This document shows, in pieces, positions 24,735 through 37,769 of a stretch of DNA of 64,000 nt. The notes beneath the pieces were generated by a model. The model saw only the letters and a program-made list of their open reading frames with translations, was not told the DNA's origin and made no database searches. Position 1 is the first letter of the stretch. Every line of letters starts with the position of its first letter. The stretch spans positions 124,001 through 188,000 of the forward strand of contig VXYS01000009.1 in NCBI GenBank assembly GCA_009845905.1, in the 5' to 3' direction. The DNA is from Gammaproteobacteria bacterium (lineage in GTDB: Bacteria > Pseudomonadota > Gammaproteobacteria > Steroidobacterales > Foliamicaceae). A program made the position numbers and the translations under genes.

Positions 24735-26924
24735 ATGAGAAAGAAACGCGCGTGGCTTGCCGTAGCCTTGATCGTTCTTGTGGCGCTGCTGGGCACCCTG
24801 GGCTGGATGGCGAGCGACTATCGCCTCTGGGTCCGGTTCGCAAACTGGCCCCAGTCTGCGGACGACCCGGCCAATGCCCGCCGGTTCTCGCCGCAGGTGC
24901 CGATCGTCTATGGCGACAGCCCGGCTCCCGATACCGCACAGGAACTGGTCATCCCGCAGGATGTCCTGGAGGAAGCCTGGAACTATGCGCAGAGCCAGCA
25001 GACCTATGCGCTGCTGGTTTCCGTCAACGGCGAATTGCAGTTCGAACGCTATGACCGCGGGGCCAATTCCAGAACGCCCTACAACTCCCAGTCGCTGCAC
25101 AAGAGCCTGACCGCCGTGATGCTGGGCGCGGCCATCTACAACGGCGCAATCGAATCCGAGGACCAGCCGGCCTCCTTCTGGCTGGAGGAGTGGGCGGGCG
25201 ATCCGCAGCGCTCGGGCATCACGCTGGCGAACCTGGCCTACATGGAAGGCGGCCTGGAGCGGGGCCGCTTCGCCGTCAGTCCATTTGCCCCCGGCGCGCG
25301 GCTGTTCCTGACCGGCCACCTGGCCCGTGAAGCACTGGGCACGCCCATGGCCGCCGAACCGGGCGCCGAGTACATCTGGTCCAACGCCAGCGTGCAGGCC
25401 CTTTCCATCGCGATCGAAAGGGCCGCCGGCCGGCCATGGGCGCAACTGCTTCGGGACTGGATCTGGGAGCCGCTCGGGGCGGGCGAGGCCTGGGTGCAGC
25501 TGGACCGCCCCGGCGGCAACGCGCAATCTTTCTGCTGCCTGATATCCAACGGACGCAACTGGCTGCGCATCGGCGAGTTGATGGCCGGAGACGGCGTCTG
25601 GCAGGGCCGCCGACTGTTGCCTGAAGGCTGGGTGGACCGAATGACGCAGGGCGCGTCCACCAATTCCAATTTCGGCATGCAACTGTGGCGAAACGAACCC
25701 TACTCGCCGACCCAGTTGCGTATGTCCAGGCCGCGCCTGGAAGTGCCGCGCGACCCGGCGCTGGCGGCGCCCGACGCCTGGTACATGGAAGGGCACTTCT
25801 CGCAGCGCGTCTATGTGGTGCCGTCGCTGGGGCTGGTGGTCGTGCGTTTCGGCAAGGACCGGCTGGACTGGGACGAGGCGCAGATGATGAACGGCCTGAT
25901 CGGGGCGCTGAGGCCTCCGTCATCCGTATCCCTCAGCGTCACTATCCCCGACCATGCGTTCGGCGAACGCGCCGCGCCGCGTGCGCCCGATTACGAACGC
26001 CGGGACAACTGGGCCCGCTATCCCGAAGGCGAGGAAACGCTCGCGGCGGAGCACGCCGCCGGGTTCTATATACACCCCACCACCTGGCCGGGAAGCGAAT
26101 GGAACGCCACCGTGCCGGACGCCGCGGCGCGGCCCGCCGTGGATGCCGTCGTGGCGTCGCAGGCGAGTGTGCTGGATGCCTGCTGCACGATCTATGCCCC
26201 GCGCTATCGTCAGGCTGCTTCGGCCGCGGTATTCGATCAGCGCGGCAATCGGGACCCGGCTTACGGGCTGGCCTTTACCGATATCGTGCGCGCGTTCACG
26301 CATTTTGCGGAGCGCACGGGCGACCGCCCCATCGTGCTGCTGGGCCACAGTCAGGGCGCTCTGCACGCCGAGCGTCTGCTGAGCGACGTGATCGCAAGCG
26401 ACGATGCGCTCAGGAAACGGATGGCCGTCACCTACATCGCCGGCATCCCGGTTCCGCTCGGCTCCTACGGCGACAGGCTCGAGAGCTTCGAGCCATGCCG
26501 GAAGAGCGACGATACGGGCTGCGTGGCCTCCTGGGTCACCTACGGGCCGACCGGCGACGCCCGGGCCGCCGAGTTCGCCACGGCCCAGCGTTTCCCGCAA
26601 TACCAGCGCGAAGACGGCGGCCTGGACGTGCAGTGCAGCAACCCCTTGAACTGGCCGGCGCCGGGCGAATGGACGCCGGCCTCGGCCAATCGCGGCTCCG
26701 TGGCGCCCTCGCTCCCGGGACAGGGACGGCGCGCCTCGATCCCGGGGGTCACCGGCGCCTGGTGCGACCGGGGAATCCTGCGGCTGGACCGTACGCCGGC
26801 CGCGCCCTTCGACGCCCTGATGCTACCCGGAGCGAGCTACCACTACTACGACGTGGCGCTGTTTCACGCCGCCCTCAGCGCCGACGCATCCCTCCGGGCA
26901 CAGGCCTGGCGCCAATCGCAATAG
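24735..26924 (+). CDS. Fusion of a serine beta-lactamase-like domain and a DUF3089 alpha/beta-hydrolase domain
   Basis: A 729-residue two-domain protein. An N-terminal membrane anchor (LAVALIVLVALLGTLGWMA) precedes a beta-lactamase-related domain (about 70-400) with the nucleophile motif Ser-Leu-His-Lys at 120-123 and a WSN at the second motif position. After about 430 a DUF3089-type domain follows, with FYIHPTTWPGSEWNA and a nucleophile elbow GHSQG (Ser539). Both domains look catalytically intact and should face the periplasm. An ester or amide hydrolase is likely; antibiotic resistance is not implied. ATG at 24735 was preferred to 24723 because it gives a positively charged anchor start. 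Confidence 0.85.
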   Translation: MRKKRAWLAVALIVLVALLGTLGWMASDYRLWVRFANWPQSADDPANARRFSPQVPIVYGDSPAPDTAQELVIPQDVLEEAWNYAQSQQTYALLVSVNGELQFERYDRGANSRTPYNSQSLHKSLTAVMLGAAIYNGAIESEDQPASFWLEEWAGDPQRSGITLANLAYMEGGLERGRFAVSPFAPGARLFLTGHLAREALGTPMAAEPGAEYIWSNASVQALSIAIERAAGRPWAQLLRDWIWEPLGAGEAWVQLDRPGGNAQSFCCLISNGRNWLRIGELMAGDGVWQGRRLLPEGWVDRMTQGASTNSNFGMQLWRNEPYSPTQLRMSRPRLEVPRDPALAAPDAWYMEGHFSQRVYVVPSLGLVVVRFGKDRLDWDEAQMMNGLIGALRPPSSVSLSVTIPDHAFGERAAPRAPDYERRDNWARYPEGEETLAAEHAAGFYIHPTTWPGSEWNATVPDAAARPAVDAVVASQASVLDACCTIYAPRYRQAASAAVFDQRGNRDPAYGLAFTDIVRAFTHFAERTGDRPIVLLGHSQGALHAERLLSDVIASDDALRKRMAVTYIAGIPVPLGSYGDRLESFEPCRKSDDTGCVASWVTYGPTGDARAAEFATAQRFPQYQREDGGLDVQCSNPLNWPAPGEWTPASANRGSVAPSLPGQGRRASIPGVTGAWCDRGILRLDRTPAAPFDALMLPGASYHYYDVALFHAALSADASLRAQAWRQSQ

Positions 26925-26944
26925 CGCAAACCGGCGTTTATACT
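26916..26944 (+). promoter_or_regulatory. Probable sigma-70 promoter for the TonB receptor
   Basis: TCGCAA (26916-26921), a 17-nt spacer and TATACT (26939-26944). The -35 overlaps the stop of the previous gene and the -10 lies 57 nt before the chosen ATG at 27002. The -10 and spacing are good, the -35 is weak. Confidence 0.5.
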
Positions 26945-27001
26945 CAAGCCTGATCCGCTTGGGGAGGCGGAATTCTCTTGGACTTGAATAGGGGACAATC
27001 C

Positions 27002-29437
27002 ATGACCTTATCGCGTTTCACGCGCCCGGCGATTGCGCTCGGCGCCCTTTGCCTGCTCGCCACTTCGCTGCCGGCCCAGGAAATCGAAGAAATCGTCGTC
27101 ACCGCGCGCAAGCGCACCGAATCGGTGCAGGACATCCCGCTGAGCATCTCCGTGTTCGACGAAGAAGCCATTGCCGCGGCCGGCATCCGGGACATCGACG
27201 ACATTGCCCGGCTGACGCCCGGCCTGGTGTTCGACAAGGGCTGGATACCGCAGGACACCCGCCCGCACATCCGCGGCCTGCCCACCGACCGCGGCCGTGC
27301 ACCGGTCGGCATCCTGGTGGACGGCATCGACATCTCGTCGGAATCGATGCTGACTTCCGGCGGCGGAATGCTGATGAACCTCAAGGTCATGGACATCGAG
27401 CGAATCGAAGTGGTCAAGGGTCCGCAAAGCGCGCTGTACGGCCGGGTGGCTTTCGGCGGCGCGGTGAACTATGTTTCCAGGGCCCCGAGCGACGAGTTCG
27501 AGGCCAGCTTCCTGGCCGACGTGGGCGACTACGGGCAGATGGAAGCCCGCGTGGGTGTGTCCTTTCCGGTATCGGAAACCCTTGGCCTGCGGATCAACGC
27601 AGTGACCGCGCAGCACGACGGCTACTACGAAAACGAAGTGTCGGGCGAGGGCATCGGCGGTTCGGACAGCACTGGCGTTGCGGCGGCCGCGCGCTTCGAA
27701 CCTTCCGAAACCTTCAACCTGGACCTCAGGGTTGCCTACTCGTCGGACGAATACGAAATCCGCCCGCAAATGCAACTGGCCAGCAAGACCGGCCACGCCG
27801 ATCCCGTGCATTTACCCGCGCACGTCGTGGGAGTACTGGCGCCGGGCCCGTTCGGTCCGACACCCTACCCCGCGAATGTCTTTGCGCCGGCGCCCGGACC
27901 GATCCCCTTGCTGGACAGGATTACCGCCAGCCTGAACCCGTACACCGGTGAAGACTACGAGGGAAGCGCCTTCGATTCGCTGCTGGTGCACGCGAGAGCG
28001 GAATGGGACTTCGGCGGGACAAGGCTGAATGCCTGGCTGGGCAGCACCTCGGCGGAAACCACCCAGAACATGGACGTGGACTACTACGGAGAGCCCTGGC
28101 GGCCGGTTTTCCTGCCGTCGCCCGGCGTCAACGAACCCTTGCCCGCACAATTCCTGTTCGACCTGGAAACGGACATCGACCAGACCAATCTCGAGCTCAG
28201 GCTCGGCGACCTGGAATCCGACGGATTCCGCTGGGCCGTGGGCGGACTGTACTGGAACGAGGAAGTCCGGCAGAAGAACGGAAACCTGATCGTGCTGATG
28301 TTCGTTCCGTTTATTTCCGCGGGCCAAAACGTGGCCGCGCAAGGCCCCATCACGAAGCGTGACGAGGGGCGCGATACCGATCACTGGTCGGTGTACGGAA
28401 TTCTCGAATACGATTTCAACGACCGGCTGACAGGCTCGGTAGAAGCCCGCTACTCGGACGAATCCACGGACACATACTGGACCGTGGGCGGCAACGGCAT
28501 GATCGGCGCCGCGTTTGCCGGACCGATCCCGGTCAACAACAACCCCACCGCGTCGCGTGGGTCGGAGGACAGTTTCTTCACGCCGCGGTTCACGCTGGAA
28601 TACCAGTACTCCGAAAACATACTCACCTACGCTTCCATCGCCAAGGGCGTCAAGCCCGGCGGCGTGTCCACGATAGCGAGCCCGAACCCCCTCACCGCGC
28701 GCTTCGCGCCGGAGGAATTGTGGAGCTACGAAGCAGGTTTCAAGAGCACGCTGGCCGATGGCCGCGTGACGTTCAACGCCGCCGCCTTCTTCATGGACTA
28801 CGAGGGCAAGCAGACGGTCAGCCTCGAGCCCAGCGAAACCGCGGCCACCGGCTTCGACCTGGTGGTGGGCAACGCGGGCGCCGCCGAAATCAGGGGCTTT
28901 GAAGTGGAGGGCGCGCTTGCGCTCACGGAAGAGTTGCTGATTCGCGGAGGCTACACATGGCTGGACAGCGAGTACACCGACTACGTGAGCCTCACCAACA
29001 GCTCGCTTACGGTAGGGCTGGTAGGCGATTGCACGCTGCAGCAAACGCCGGACGGGTTCTTCCTCTGTTCGGTGGATCAGTCCGGGAGGGAGATGGAGCG
29101 CGTGCCGCGCCACAACTTCAATGTCTCGGCCAGCTGGACCCGCGCGCTCGGCAACGGCATGAACTTCCAGGCCGACCTGCTCATGCAGTACCAAAGCGAG
29201 CGCGGCATCGCGATCGGACGCCGCAACGTGTTCGATTCCTGGATCAACGTCGATGCGCGCATCGGCCTGCAGGCCGAGCGCTGGAGCGTGTTCGCCTACG
29301 TGGACAACGTAACGGGCGACGACACGGTGCGCACGGCGCAGTCCTCCGGCGACTTCTTCGCCCTGGGCAACCTGGCGACCGTGATCTTTGCGCCGGACAA
29401 GCGCCAGGCCGGAGTGCGCTTCAGCTACTCGATGTAA
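27002..29437 (+). CDS. TonB-dependent outer-membrane receptor
   Basis: An 811-residue outer-membrane receptor. A Sec signal peptide ending near LLATSLPAQ is followed by EIEEIVVTARKRTESVQDIP, the TonB-box/plug start typical of this receptor group. Plug residues include IERIEVVKGPQSALYGRVAF and GGAVNYVSR; the C-terminal beta-barrel ends in an aromatic-rich AGVRFSYSM. The ATG at 27002 has AGGGG upstream; an ATG at 26978 is possible. The receptor is of the general substrate-import type, not clearly a siderophore receptor. It follows the beta-lactamase/DUF3089 gene by 77 nt, so their functions may be linked. Confidence 0.92.
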   Translation: MTLSRFTRPAIALGALCLLATSLPAQEIEEIVVTARKRTESVQDIPLSISVFDEEAIAAAGIRDIDDIARLTPGLVFDKGWIPQDTRPHIRGLPTDRGRAPVGILVDGIDISSESMLTSGGGMLMNLKVMDIERIEVVKGPQSALYGRVAFGGAVNYVSRAPSDEFEASFLADVGDYGQMEARVGVSFPVSETLGLRINAVTAQHDGYYENEVSGEGIGGSDSTGVAAAARFEPSETFNLDLRVAYSSDEYEIRPQMQLASKTGHADPVHLPAHVVGVLAPGPFGPTPYPANVFAPAPGPIPLLDRITASLNPYTGEDYEGSAFDSLLVHARAEWDFGGTRLNAWLGSTSAETTQNMDVDYYGEPWRPVFLPSPGVNEPLPAQFLFDLETDIDQTNLELRLGDLESDGFRWAVGGLYWNEEVRQKNGNLIVLMFVPFISAGQNVAAQGPITKRDEGRDTDHWSVYGILEYDFNDRLTGSVEARYSDESTDTYWTVGGNGMIGAAFAGPIPVNNNPTASRGSEDSFFTPRFTLEYQYSENILTYASIAKGVKPGGVSTIASPNPLTARFAPEELWSYEAGFKSTLADGRVTFNAAAFFMDYEGKQTVSLEPSETAATGFDLVVGNAGAAEIRGFEVEGALALTEELLIRGGYTWLDSEYTDYVSLTNSSLTVGLVGDCTLQQTPDGFFLCSVDQSGREMERVPRHNFNVSASWTRALGNGMNFQADLLMQYQSERGIAIGRRNVFDSWINVDARIGLQAERWSVFAYVDNVTGDDTVRTAQSSGDFFALGNLATVIFAPDKRQAGVRFSYSM

Positions 29438-29454
29438 TCCTCGCGTGCTTCCTC

Positions 29455-29554
29455 GCCCTTTGTTCGTCCCCCTCCTCGTGGGAGACGCCATCCTGGCTCG
29501 ATTCTCGCTATCCCTGCTCCAACGCTCCCACGAGGAGGGGGACGAAAAAAGGGC
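29455..29554. repeat. Hairpin element with self-complementary arms (copy 4)
   Basis: Arms 29455-29484 and 29525-29554 pair over 30 bp with one mismatch (gccctttgttcgtccccctc against gagggggacgaaaaaagggc, and CTCGTGGGAG against CTCCCACGAG). The core contains acgccatcctggctcgattc and tcgctatccctgctccaacg. Flanks gtgcttcctc and ttaagc also match copy 2, so copies 2 and 4 are recent relatives. It lies between the convergent TonB receptor and CGS-like genes and is a good candidate for a bidirectional terminator. Confidence 0.82.
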
Positions 29555-29566
29555 TTAAGCCGCCTG

Positions 29567-30721
29567 CTATGCGTGATGCAGTGCCTGGTGGAGGTCGGCG
29601 ATGAGGTCGTCGGCGTCTTCGATGCCGCAGGACAGGCGCACGAGGTTGCCGGTGATTCCGGCGGCCTCGCGGGCCTCGCGCGTCATCGTCGAGTGACTCA
29701 TCAGCGGCGGATAGCCCGCGAGGCTTTCGACCCCGCCCAGGCTCTCCGCGATCGTGAACAGTTCCAGCGCGTTCAGCAGCCGCTCAGGCGCGGCTTCGTC
29801 GCCATGAAGATGCAGTGACACGACCGCCCCGAAGCCGTCCATCTGCCGTTTCGCGAGTTCATGCTGTGGATGGTCTTCAAGGCCGGCGTAGCAAACCTGC
29901 GCCACCTTCTCATGCTGCCGAAGATCGCGTGCAATGCGCGCGGCGTTCCCGAACTGGCGGCGGACCCTCAGATCCATCGTCTTCAGCCCGCGCAGCGCCA
30001 GGTACGAGTCCAGCGGCGCCAGCACGCCGCCGGTGCGGTCGCGCACGGACTTGAGCCGGCCGGCGAGATCGGGGTCGGACACGGATAGGGTCCCGCCCAG
30101 CACGTCGGAATGCCCGGCGATGTACTTGGTGATTGAATGCATGGTGATGTCGCAACCCAGGGACAGGGGTTGGGTCGCCAGGGGAGTGGCCAGCGTACTG
30201 TCCACACAACTCAGCGCGCCCCGCTCGGCGCATAACCCGGACACGGCCTTCAGGTCGGTAATGCGCATCAGCGGGTTGGACGGCGTTTCCATCCATACCA
30301 GCCGCGTGTTCGTGCGCCAGGCGGCCTGCACCGCGTCAGGGCCCTGGTCCTGGTGCACGTAGCTGACCTCGAAGCGGCCCTCGCCCGCCACGCGCAGCAG
30401 GTTGAAGCTGCCGCCGTAGACATTGGCGGGGCCGATGACGTGGTCGCCGGGCTCGAGCAGTTCCAGCACTGCATTGCTGGCGGCCTGGCCTGACGAGAAC
30501 GCAAAGGTCCGCGTTCCCCCTTCCAGTTCGTTCAGGGCCCGCTCGAAAGCGTCGCGGGTCGGATTCGATATTCGCGTGTAGATGTGCTCCGGCTGCTCCC
30601 GCATGGCCGGGTAGGCGAAGGTGCTGCTCTGATGAATCGCAGGCATGACCCCGCCGGTTGCGGCGTCGTGGGTGTCGCCGGCGTGCACGCAGCGAGTGGA
30701 ATTGCCCTGTTTCTTGCTCAT
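29567..30721 (-). CDS. Cystathionine gamma-synthase / gamma-lyase family PLP enzyme
   Basis: A 384-residue Cys/Met-metabolism PLP enzyme of full length. The PLP lysine is Lys199 in HSITKYIAGHSD; SSGQAASNAVLELL, METPSNPLMRITDL and the C-terminal SLGGVESLAGYPPLMSHSTM are family blocks. It could act as cystathionine gamma-synthase (trans-sulfuration towards methionine), as gamma-lyase, or as O-acetylhomoserine sulfhydrylase; the sequence alone does not decide. The metF-metH pair nearby supports a role in methionine supply. It is divergent from prmC across 92 nt and convergent with the TonB receptor gene. Confidence 0.88.
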   Translation of the reverse strand: MSKKQGNSTRCVHAGDTHDAATGGVMPAIHQSSTFAYPAMREQPEHIYTRISNPTRDAFERALNELEGGTRTFAFSSGQAASNAVLELLEPGDHVIGPANVYGGSFNLLRVAGEGRFEVSYVHQDQGPDAVQAAWRTNTRLVWMETPSNPLMRITDLKAVSGLCAERGALSCVDSTLATPLATQPLSLGCDITMHSITKYIAGHSDVLGGTLSVSDPDLAGRLKSVRDRTGGVLAPLDSYLALRGLKTMDLRVRRQFGNAARIARDLRQHEKVAQVCYAGLEDHPQHELAKRQMDGFGAVVSLHLHGDEAAPERLLNALELFTIAESLGGVESLAGYPPLMSHSTMTREAREAAGITGNLVRLSCGIEDADDLIADLHQALHHA

Positions 30722-30813
30722 GGTGCTGAATCCTGAGGCCGCATTATGGCGGGAAGCGCCGAGAACACAATACTGGTGACGCGCCAGGGCGCCAGGTCGG
30801 GGACAATAGGGCG

Positions 30814-31668
30814 ATGCCGCCGGTGCGAAGTCTGGGTTCCCTTCTGCGCGAAGGGGCGAGGCGTCTTGAGAGCGTCAGCGACAGTGCGCGGCTGGATTCC
30901 GAGTTGCTGCTGGCGCATGTACTCGGCGTCGACCGCACCGCGCTTTACGCACGCTCGGAGGAAGGGCCGCAAAGCCGGGCCATGGAGCAATTCGATGCGC
31001 TGCTGGCCGAACGCGGCGCCGGAAGACCTCTGGCGCAGATCATCGGCCGCCGGGAGTTTTACTCGCTGGAATTCGAGATCAGCCGCGACGTGCTGGTGCC
31101 CCGGCCGGAGACCGAGTTGCTGGTGGAGGTCATCCGAGACGGCATCGGTTCGACCAACCGTACTGCGCGGATACTGGACCTGGGGACCGGCTGCGGCGCG
31201 GTGGCTGTCGCGCTGGCCCGGACCCTGCCGGAATCGCAGTTCGTCGCCACCGACAATTCCCAACGGGCGCTTGCCGTCGCGCGGCGAAACGCCGCCGGGC
31301 TTGCGCCAGGTCGGGTGCGCTTCGTTCAGGGGCCCTGGTACGGCCCGCTGGAGGGCCGGCGCTTCGACGCCATCGCCTGCAATCCGCCGTACGTGGAGTC
31401 GGCCCTGTGCGGCGACCCGCCGCTGTGCTTTGAGCCGCTTGCGGCGCTGGACGGCGGACCGGACGGCTTGCGGGAACTGCGCCTGGTCATTTCCGGAGCG
31501 CCGGCGCACCTGGAACAGGGCGGAACGCTGGCGGTGGAGCACGGCGCGGACCAGGCCGCGCCGGTCCGTTCACTGATGCGTCGCGCCGGACTCAAGGCGC
31601 CGGTCACCCATCGCGACCTGGCGGGCCACGAGCGCGTCACGGCGGCCCGGTTGCCGGCCGGCGATTGA
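30814..31668 (+). CDS. prmC: Peptide chain release factor N5-glutamine methyltransferase
   Basis: A 284-residue HemK/PrmC protein. It has SAM motif I ILDLGTGCGAVAVALA and the diagnostic NPPY (in IACNPPYVES), which binds the substrate glutamine, followed by the family block EPLAALDGGPDGLRELR. It methylates the GGQ glutamine of release factors. The N-terminal helical domain (RLDSELLLAHVLGVDR) and RPLAQIIGRREFYSLEF are typical. The usual prfA-prmC pairing is broken: prfA lies about 10 kb upstream. The stop is followed at once by a GC repeat and the convergent metH. Confidence 0.94.
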   Translation: MPPVRSLGSLLREGARRLESVSDSARLDSELLLAHVLGVDRTALYARSEEGPQSRAMEQFDALLAERGAGRPLAQIIGRREFYSLEFEISRDVLVPRPETELLVEVIRDGIGSTNRTARILDLGTGCGAVAVALARTLPESQFVATDNSQRALAVARRNAAGLAPGRVRFVQGPWYGPLEGRRFDAIACNPPYVESALCGDPPLCFEPLAALDGGPDGLRELRLVISGAPAHLEQGGTLAVEHGADQAAPVRSLMRRAGLKAPVTHRDLAGHERVTAARLPAGD

Positions 31669-31707
31669 GGGCGGGACGCCGCGAGGGACATGCCCTCGCT
31701 CCCAGGG

Positions 31708-31711
<4 letters not shown>
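31669..31711. repeat. GC repeat abutting the metH stop codon
   Basis: gggcgggacgccgcgaggga followed by catgccctcgctcccagggtcag, nearly identical to 53761-53804. Internally GCGAGGG can pair with CCCTCGC. The TCA at 31708-31710 is the complement of the metH stop TGA, exactly as in the other copy, so the repeat begins at the stop of the minus-strand gene. It fills the gap between convergent prmC and metH and could be a terminator or mRNA-end element. Confidence 0.75.
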
Positions 31712-35393
<3,682 letters not shown>

Positions 35394-35397
<4 letters not shown>

Positions 35398-36260
35398 GAC
35401 TGCGTACCCGGGGCGCTCAATCCGAGCGCCTCGCAGATGGCCGCGGTCAGCGGCGCACGATTCATCGTGTAGATGTGAAAACGCTCGACGCCGTTCTCCA
35501 CCAGGTCCCGAACCTGGCCCAGCGAGAAGCCCTCGGCGATTTCGCTTACAGCATCCGGATCCTCTCCGGCCTGTTCGAAGCGCGCTCCCAGCGCCGCCGG
35601 AACCTCAACGTGGGTCTTGCCGGCAAAGGAGAACACCTGCCTGTAGTTGTGCAGGGGCATGATGCCGGGCGCCAGCAGGTGCTCGATGCCCGCACCCGCA
35701 AAAATGTCGCGCAGGCGATAGTAGCGGTCGTTGTCGAGGAAGAACTGGGTGATGGCCAGAGTGGCGCCGGCATCGAGCTTCTGCTTCACGAACTCCAGGT
35801 GCCGGCGCAAACTGGCGCTGTCGCCGCCACCGTGCTCCGGGTGCGCGCCCACCATGACCTCGCTGATCCCGGCAGCCCTCAGGTCGGTGATCAACTCCAC
35901 CGTCGAGGAATAGCCGCGTTCACGCACTTCATCGGGAACGCCGTCCGCGGGAATGTCTCCGCGCAGCGCGATCATCCTCCGTACGCCCTGCGCGACGTAA
36001 TCCCGCACGATCTCCCGCACCTCGTCGCGGGTGTGCGAGACATGGGTCAGGTGGGGCGCGCAATCGATGCCGTAGTCCTGACGGATCCGCCGCACCCAGC
36101 GCGCCGTACCCTCCCGCGTCGAACCGCCGGCGCCATAGGAAACGGTGCAGTGCAGCGGGCGATACGGCAACAGGCGCTTCAGTGACGCCTCCAGCATCGC
36201 GGTCAGTTCTTCCGTTCGCGGCGGAAAGAACTCAAGCGAAATTCTTGCGGGTCCGTTCAT
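35394..36260 (-). CDS. metF: 5,10-methylenetetrahydrofolate reductase
   Basis: A 288-residue FAD-dependent reductase that makes 5-methyl-THF for MetH. It has the N-terminal [12 protein letters not shown] block with the catalytic glutamate, [16 protein letters not shown], and [12 protein letters not shown] as in other MetF proteins. ATG at 36258-36260 was chosen because it places the FFPP motif near the N-terminus as in homologues; an in-frame TTG at 36281 would add seven residues. The stop overlaps the metH GTG. I see no recognisable SAM or SAH riboswitch in the 128 nt upstream. Confidence 0.93.
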
Positions 36261-36388
36261 GAAAAACTCGGGCGTGGACAATTCACGCTGCGCGCATCAT
36301 ACTCACTCGCTCGCCCAATGTTGTGCCCCGGCGGCAGAGTGCTTCCCAGCTATCCCCACGTCCGTCGCCGGCCAATAGGCCGCCCGGC

Positions 36389-37609
36389 ATGTCCCAATCC
36401 GCATTATCCACGCCCGCCTATCGCCGCTTCCTTTACGGGAGCACCGTCACGACCCACGGACTCTGGATCCTGCGGCTGGCGCTGGGCTGGCAGGCCTGGC
36501 AACTGACCGAATCCGAGTTTTTCGTAGCGGCGGTGGCGTTTGCAGCGTATTTCCCGGTGGCCGTGCTGGGACCGGTATTCGGCGCATACGCCGACCGCTG
36601 GGACCGCCGCAGGGCGGCGCAGATCTTCAACGTGCTCAACATCGGCGTCACCGCCGGACTGTTCGGCCTGTCGGCCCTCGGCCTGATGACGCCGACCGCA
36701 CTGTTCTTGCTCGCGCTGTCCTTCGGCGTGTTCAGCGGCGGCTACACGCCGATGCGCCTGGCCTTGATGGCCAACCTGGTGCCCTCCATGCAACTGGCCA
36801 GCGCCGTGGGGCTGGGGGCGGTAAGCTTCAATGTCGCGCGGGTGATCGGCCCGGTGCTCGGCGGCTACATCATCAAGTTCTTCGGCCTGGCGCCGGCGTT
36901 CGCGATCAGCACCGCCACCTTTCTCGGGATGGCCTGGGTACTGTGGGACATGAAGCTGCAGCCGGTGGCGCGTGAACTGGAGCGCCAGATCGGACTGGGC
37001 CGCCTGCTGCGCGACGGCGTCAGTTACACCCTGCGCCATCCCGCGATCCGCTACTACCTTGTTCTCGTGTTGATTGGCGCCACCTTCGGACGGGCGCTGT
37101 TCGAGCTCATGGCGCCGTACGCCGACGAAGTGTTTCAACGGGGCAGCGACGGAATGTCGCTGCTGATTTCATCTTTCGGTGTCGGGGCGGTCGCCGGTGG
37201 CTTCTGGGTGGCTCGGAACAGGGACCTGAAGCAGCTTCGCACGTCGGCCGCCATTTCCGTGGCGCTGGCCGGTCTGCTGATCGTTGCCTTCGGATTTACC
37301 GGCAATTTCTGGCTCGCCATGCTGCAACTGCCCTTCTTCGGATGCGCCCTGACCATTTGCGGCGTGGGATCGCAGACGCTCACGCAGGCCGTAGTGGAAG
37401 AAAAGTACCGGGGCCGCGTCATGAGCCTTTGGAGCGTCGTGGCTTTCGGCGGCGTGGCTTTGGGCAGCGCGGCGCTCGGAGGCTGGGCCCAGTCGATCGG
37501 CCTGACCACGGCCACTATTTACTGGGGCGCGGTTGCGGCCGTGCTGGGACTGTTCACCCTGCTCTGGATGCCACGGATTCCGCATCCAAAGGTGGCTGGC
37601 GCGTCCTGA
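36389..37609 (+). CDS. MFS transporter (EntS-like group)
   Basis: A 406-residue inner-membrane protein with about 12 spans. The loop between helices 2 and 3 has YADRWDRRRAAQI, the MFS motif A variant, and VARVIGPVLGGYIIKFFG fits the MFS_3/EntS exporter group. The C-terminal half has GRVMSLWSVVAFGGVALG. Members export siderophores or drugs, but no siderophore genes are visible here. ATG at 36389 gives MSQSALSTPAYRRF, a normal N-terminus for the group. It is divergent from metF and convergent with the ABC permease, with a hairpin element between. Confidence 0.88.
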   Translation: MSQSALSTPAYRRFLYGSTVTTHGLWILRLALGWQAWQLTESEFFVAAVAFAAYFPVAVLGPVFGAYADRWDRRRAAQIFNVLNIGVTAGLFGLSALGLMTPTALFLLALSFGVFSGGYTPMRLALMANLVPSMQLASAVGLGAVSFNVARVIGPVLGGYIIKFFGLAPAFAISTATFLGMAWVLWDMKLQPVARELERQIGLGRLLRDGVSYTLRHPAIRYYLVLVLIGATFGRALFELMAPYADEVFQRGSDGMSLLISSFGVGAVAGGFWVARNRDLKQLRTSAAISVALAGLLIVAFGFTGNFWLAMLQLPFFGCALTICGVGSQTLTQAVVEEKYRGRVMSLWSVVAFGGVALGSAALGGWAQSIGLTTATIYWGAVAAVLGLFTLLWMPRIPHPKVAGAS

Positions 37610-37652
37610 CGAGGCCCGCAAGGGGCGACTCAACTACTTTTCTGCGGCCCTC

Positions 37653-37750
37653 GCCTTTTACCTGCCCGTCCCGTACGGGAGACGCCATCCTGGCTCGATT
37701 CTCGCTGTCCCTGCTCCAACGCTCCGGGACGGGACGGGCAGGTAAAAGGC
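37653..37750. repeat. Hairpin element with self-complementary arms (copy 5)
   Basis: Arms 37653-37673 and 37730-37750 pair perfectly over 21 bp (gccttttacctgcccgtccc with gggacgggcaggtaaaaggc, plus one C/G pair). Outside them CTGCGG (37642-37647) and CCGCAG (37753-37758) can also pair. The core carries ggagacgccatcctggctcg, attctcgctgtccctgctcc and aacgctcc, identical to copy 2 over this stretch, while the arms are unrelated to those of copy 2. It lies between the convergent MFS and ABC permease genes. Confidence 0.82.
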
Positions 37751-37769
37751 TTCCGCAGCGGTTGTCCGA

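Noticed and set aside
24735..26924. Antibiotic-resistance beta-lactamase
   Set aside because: The domain belongs to the broad beta-lactamase-related esterase group, is fused to DUF3089 and sits in a catabolic context; resistance cannot be claimed from the sequence.
36261..36388. SAM or SAH riboswitch before metF
   Set aside because: No recognisable riboswitch core or conserved pairing pattern was found in the 128 nt between metF and the MFS gene.
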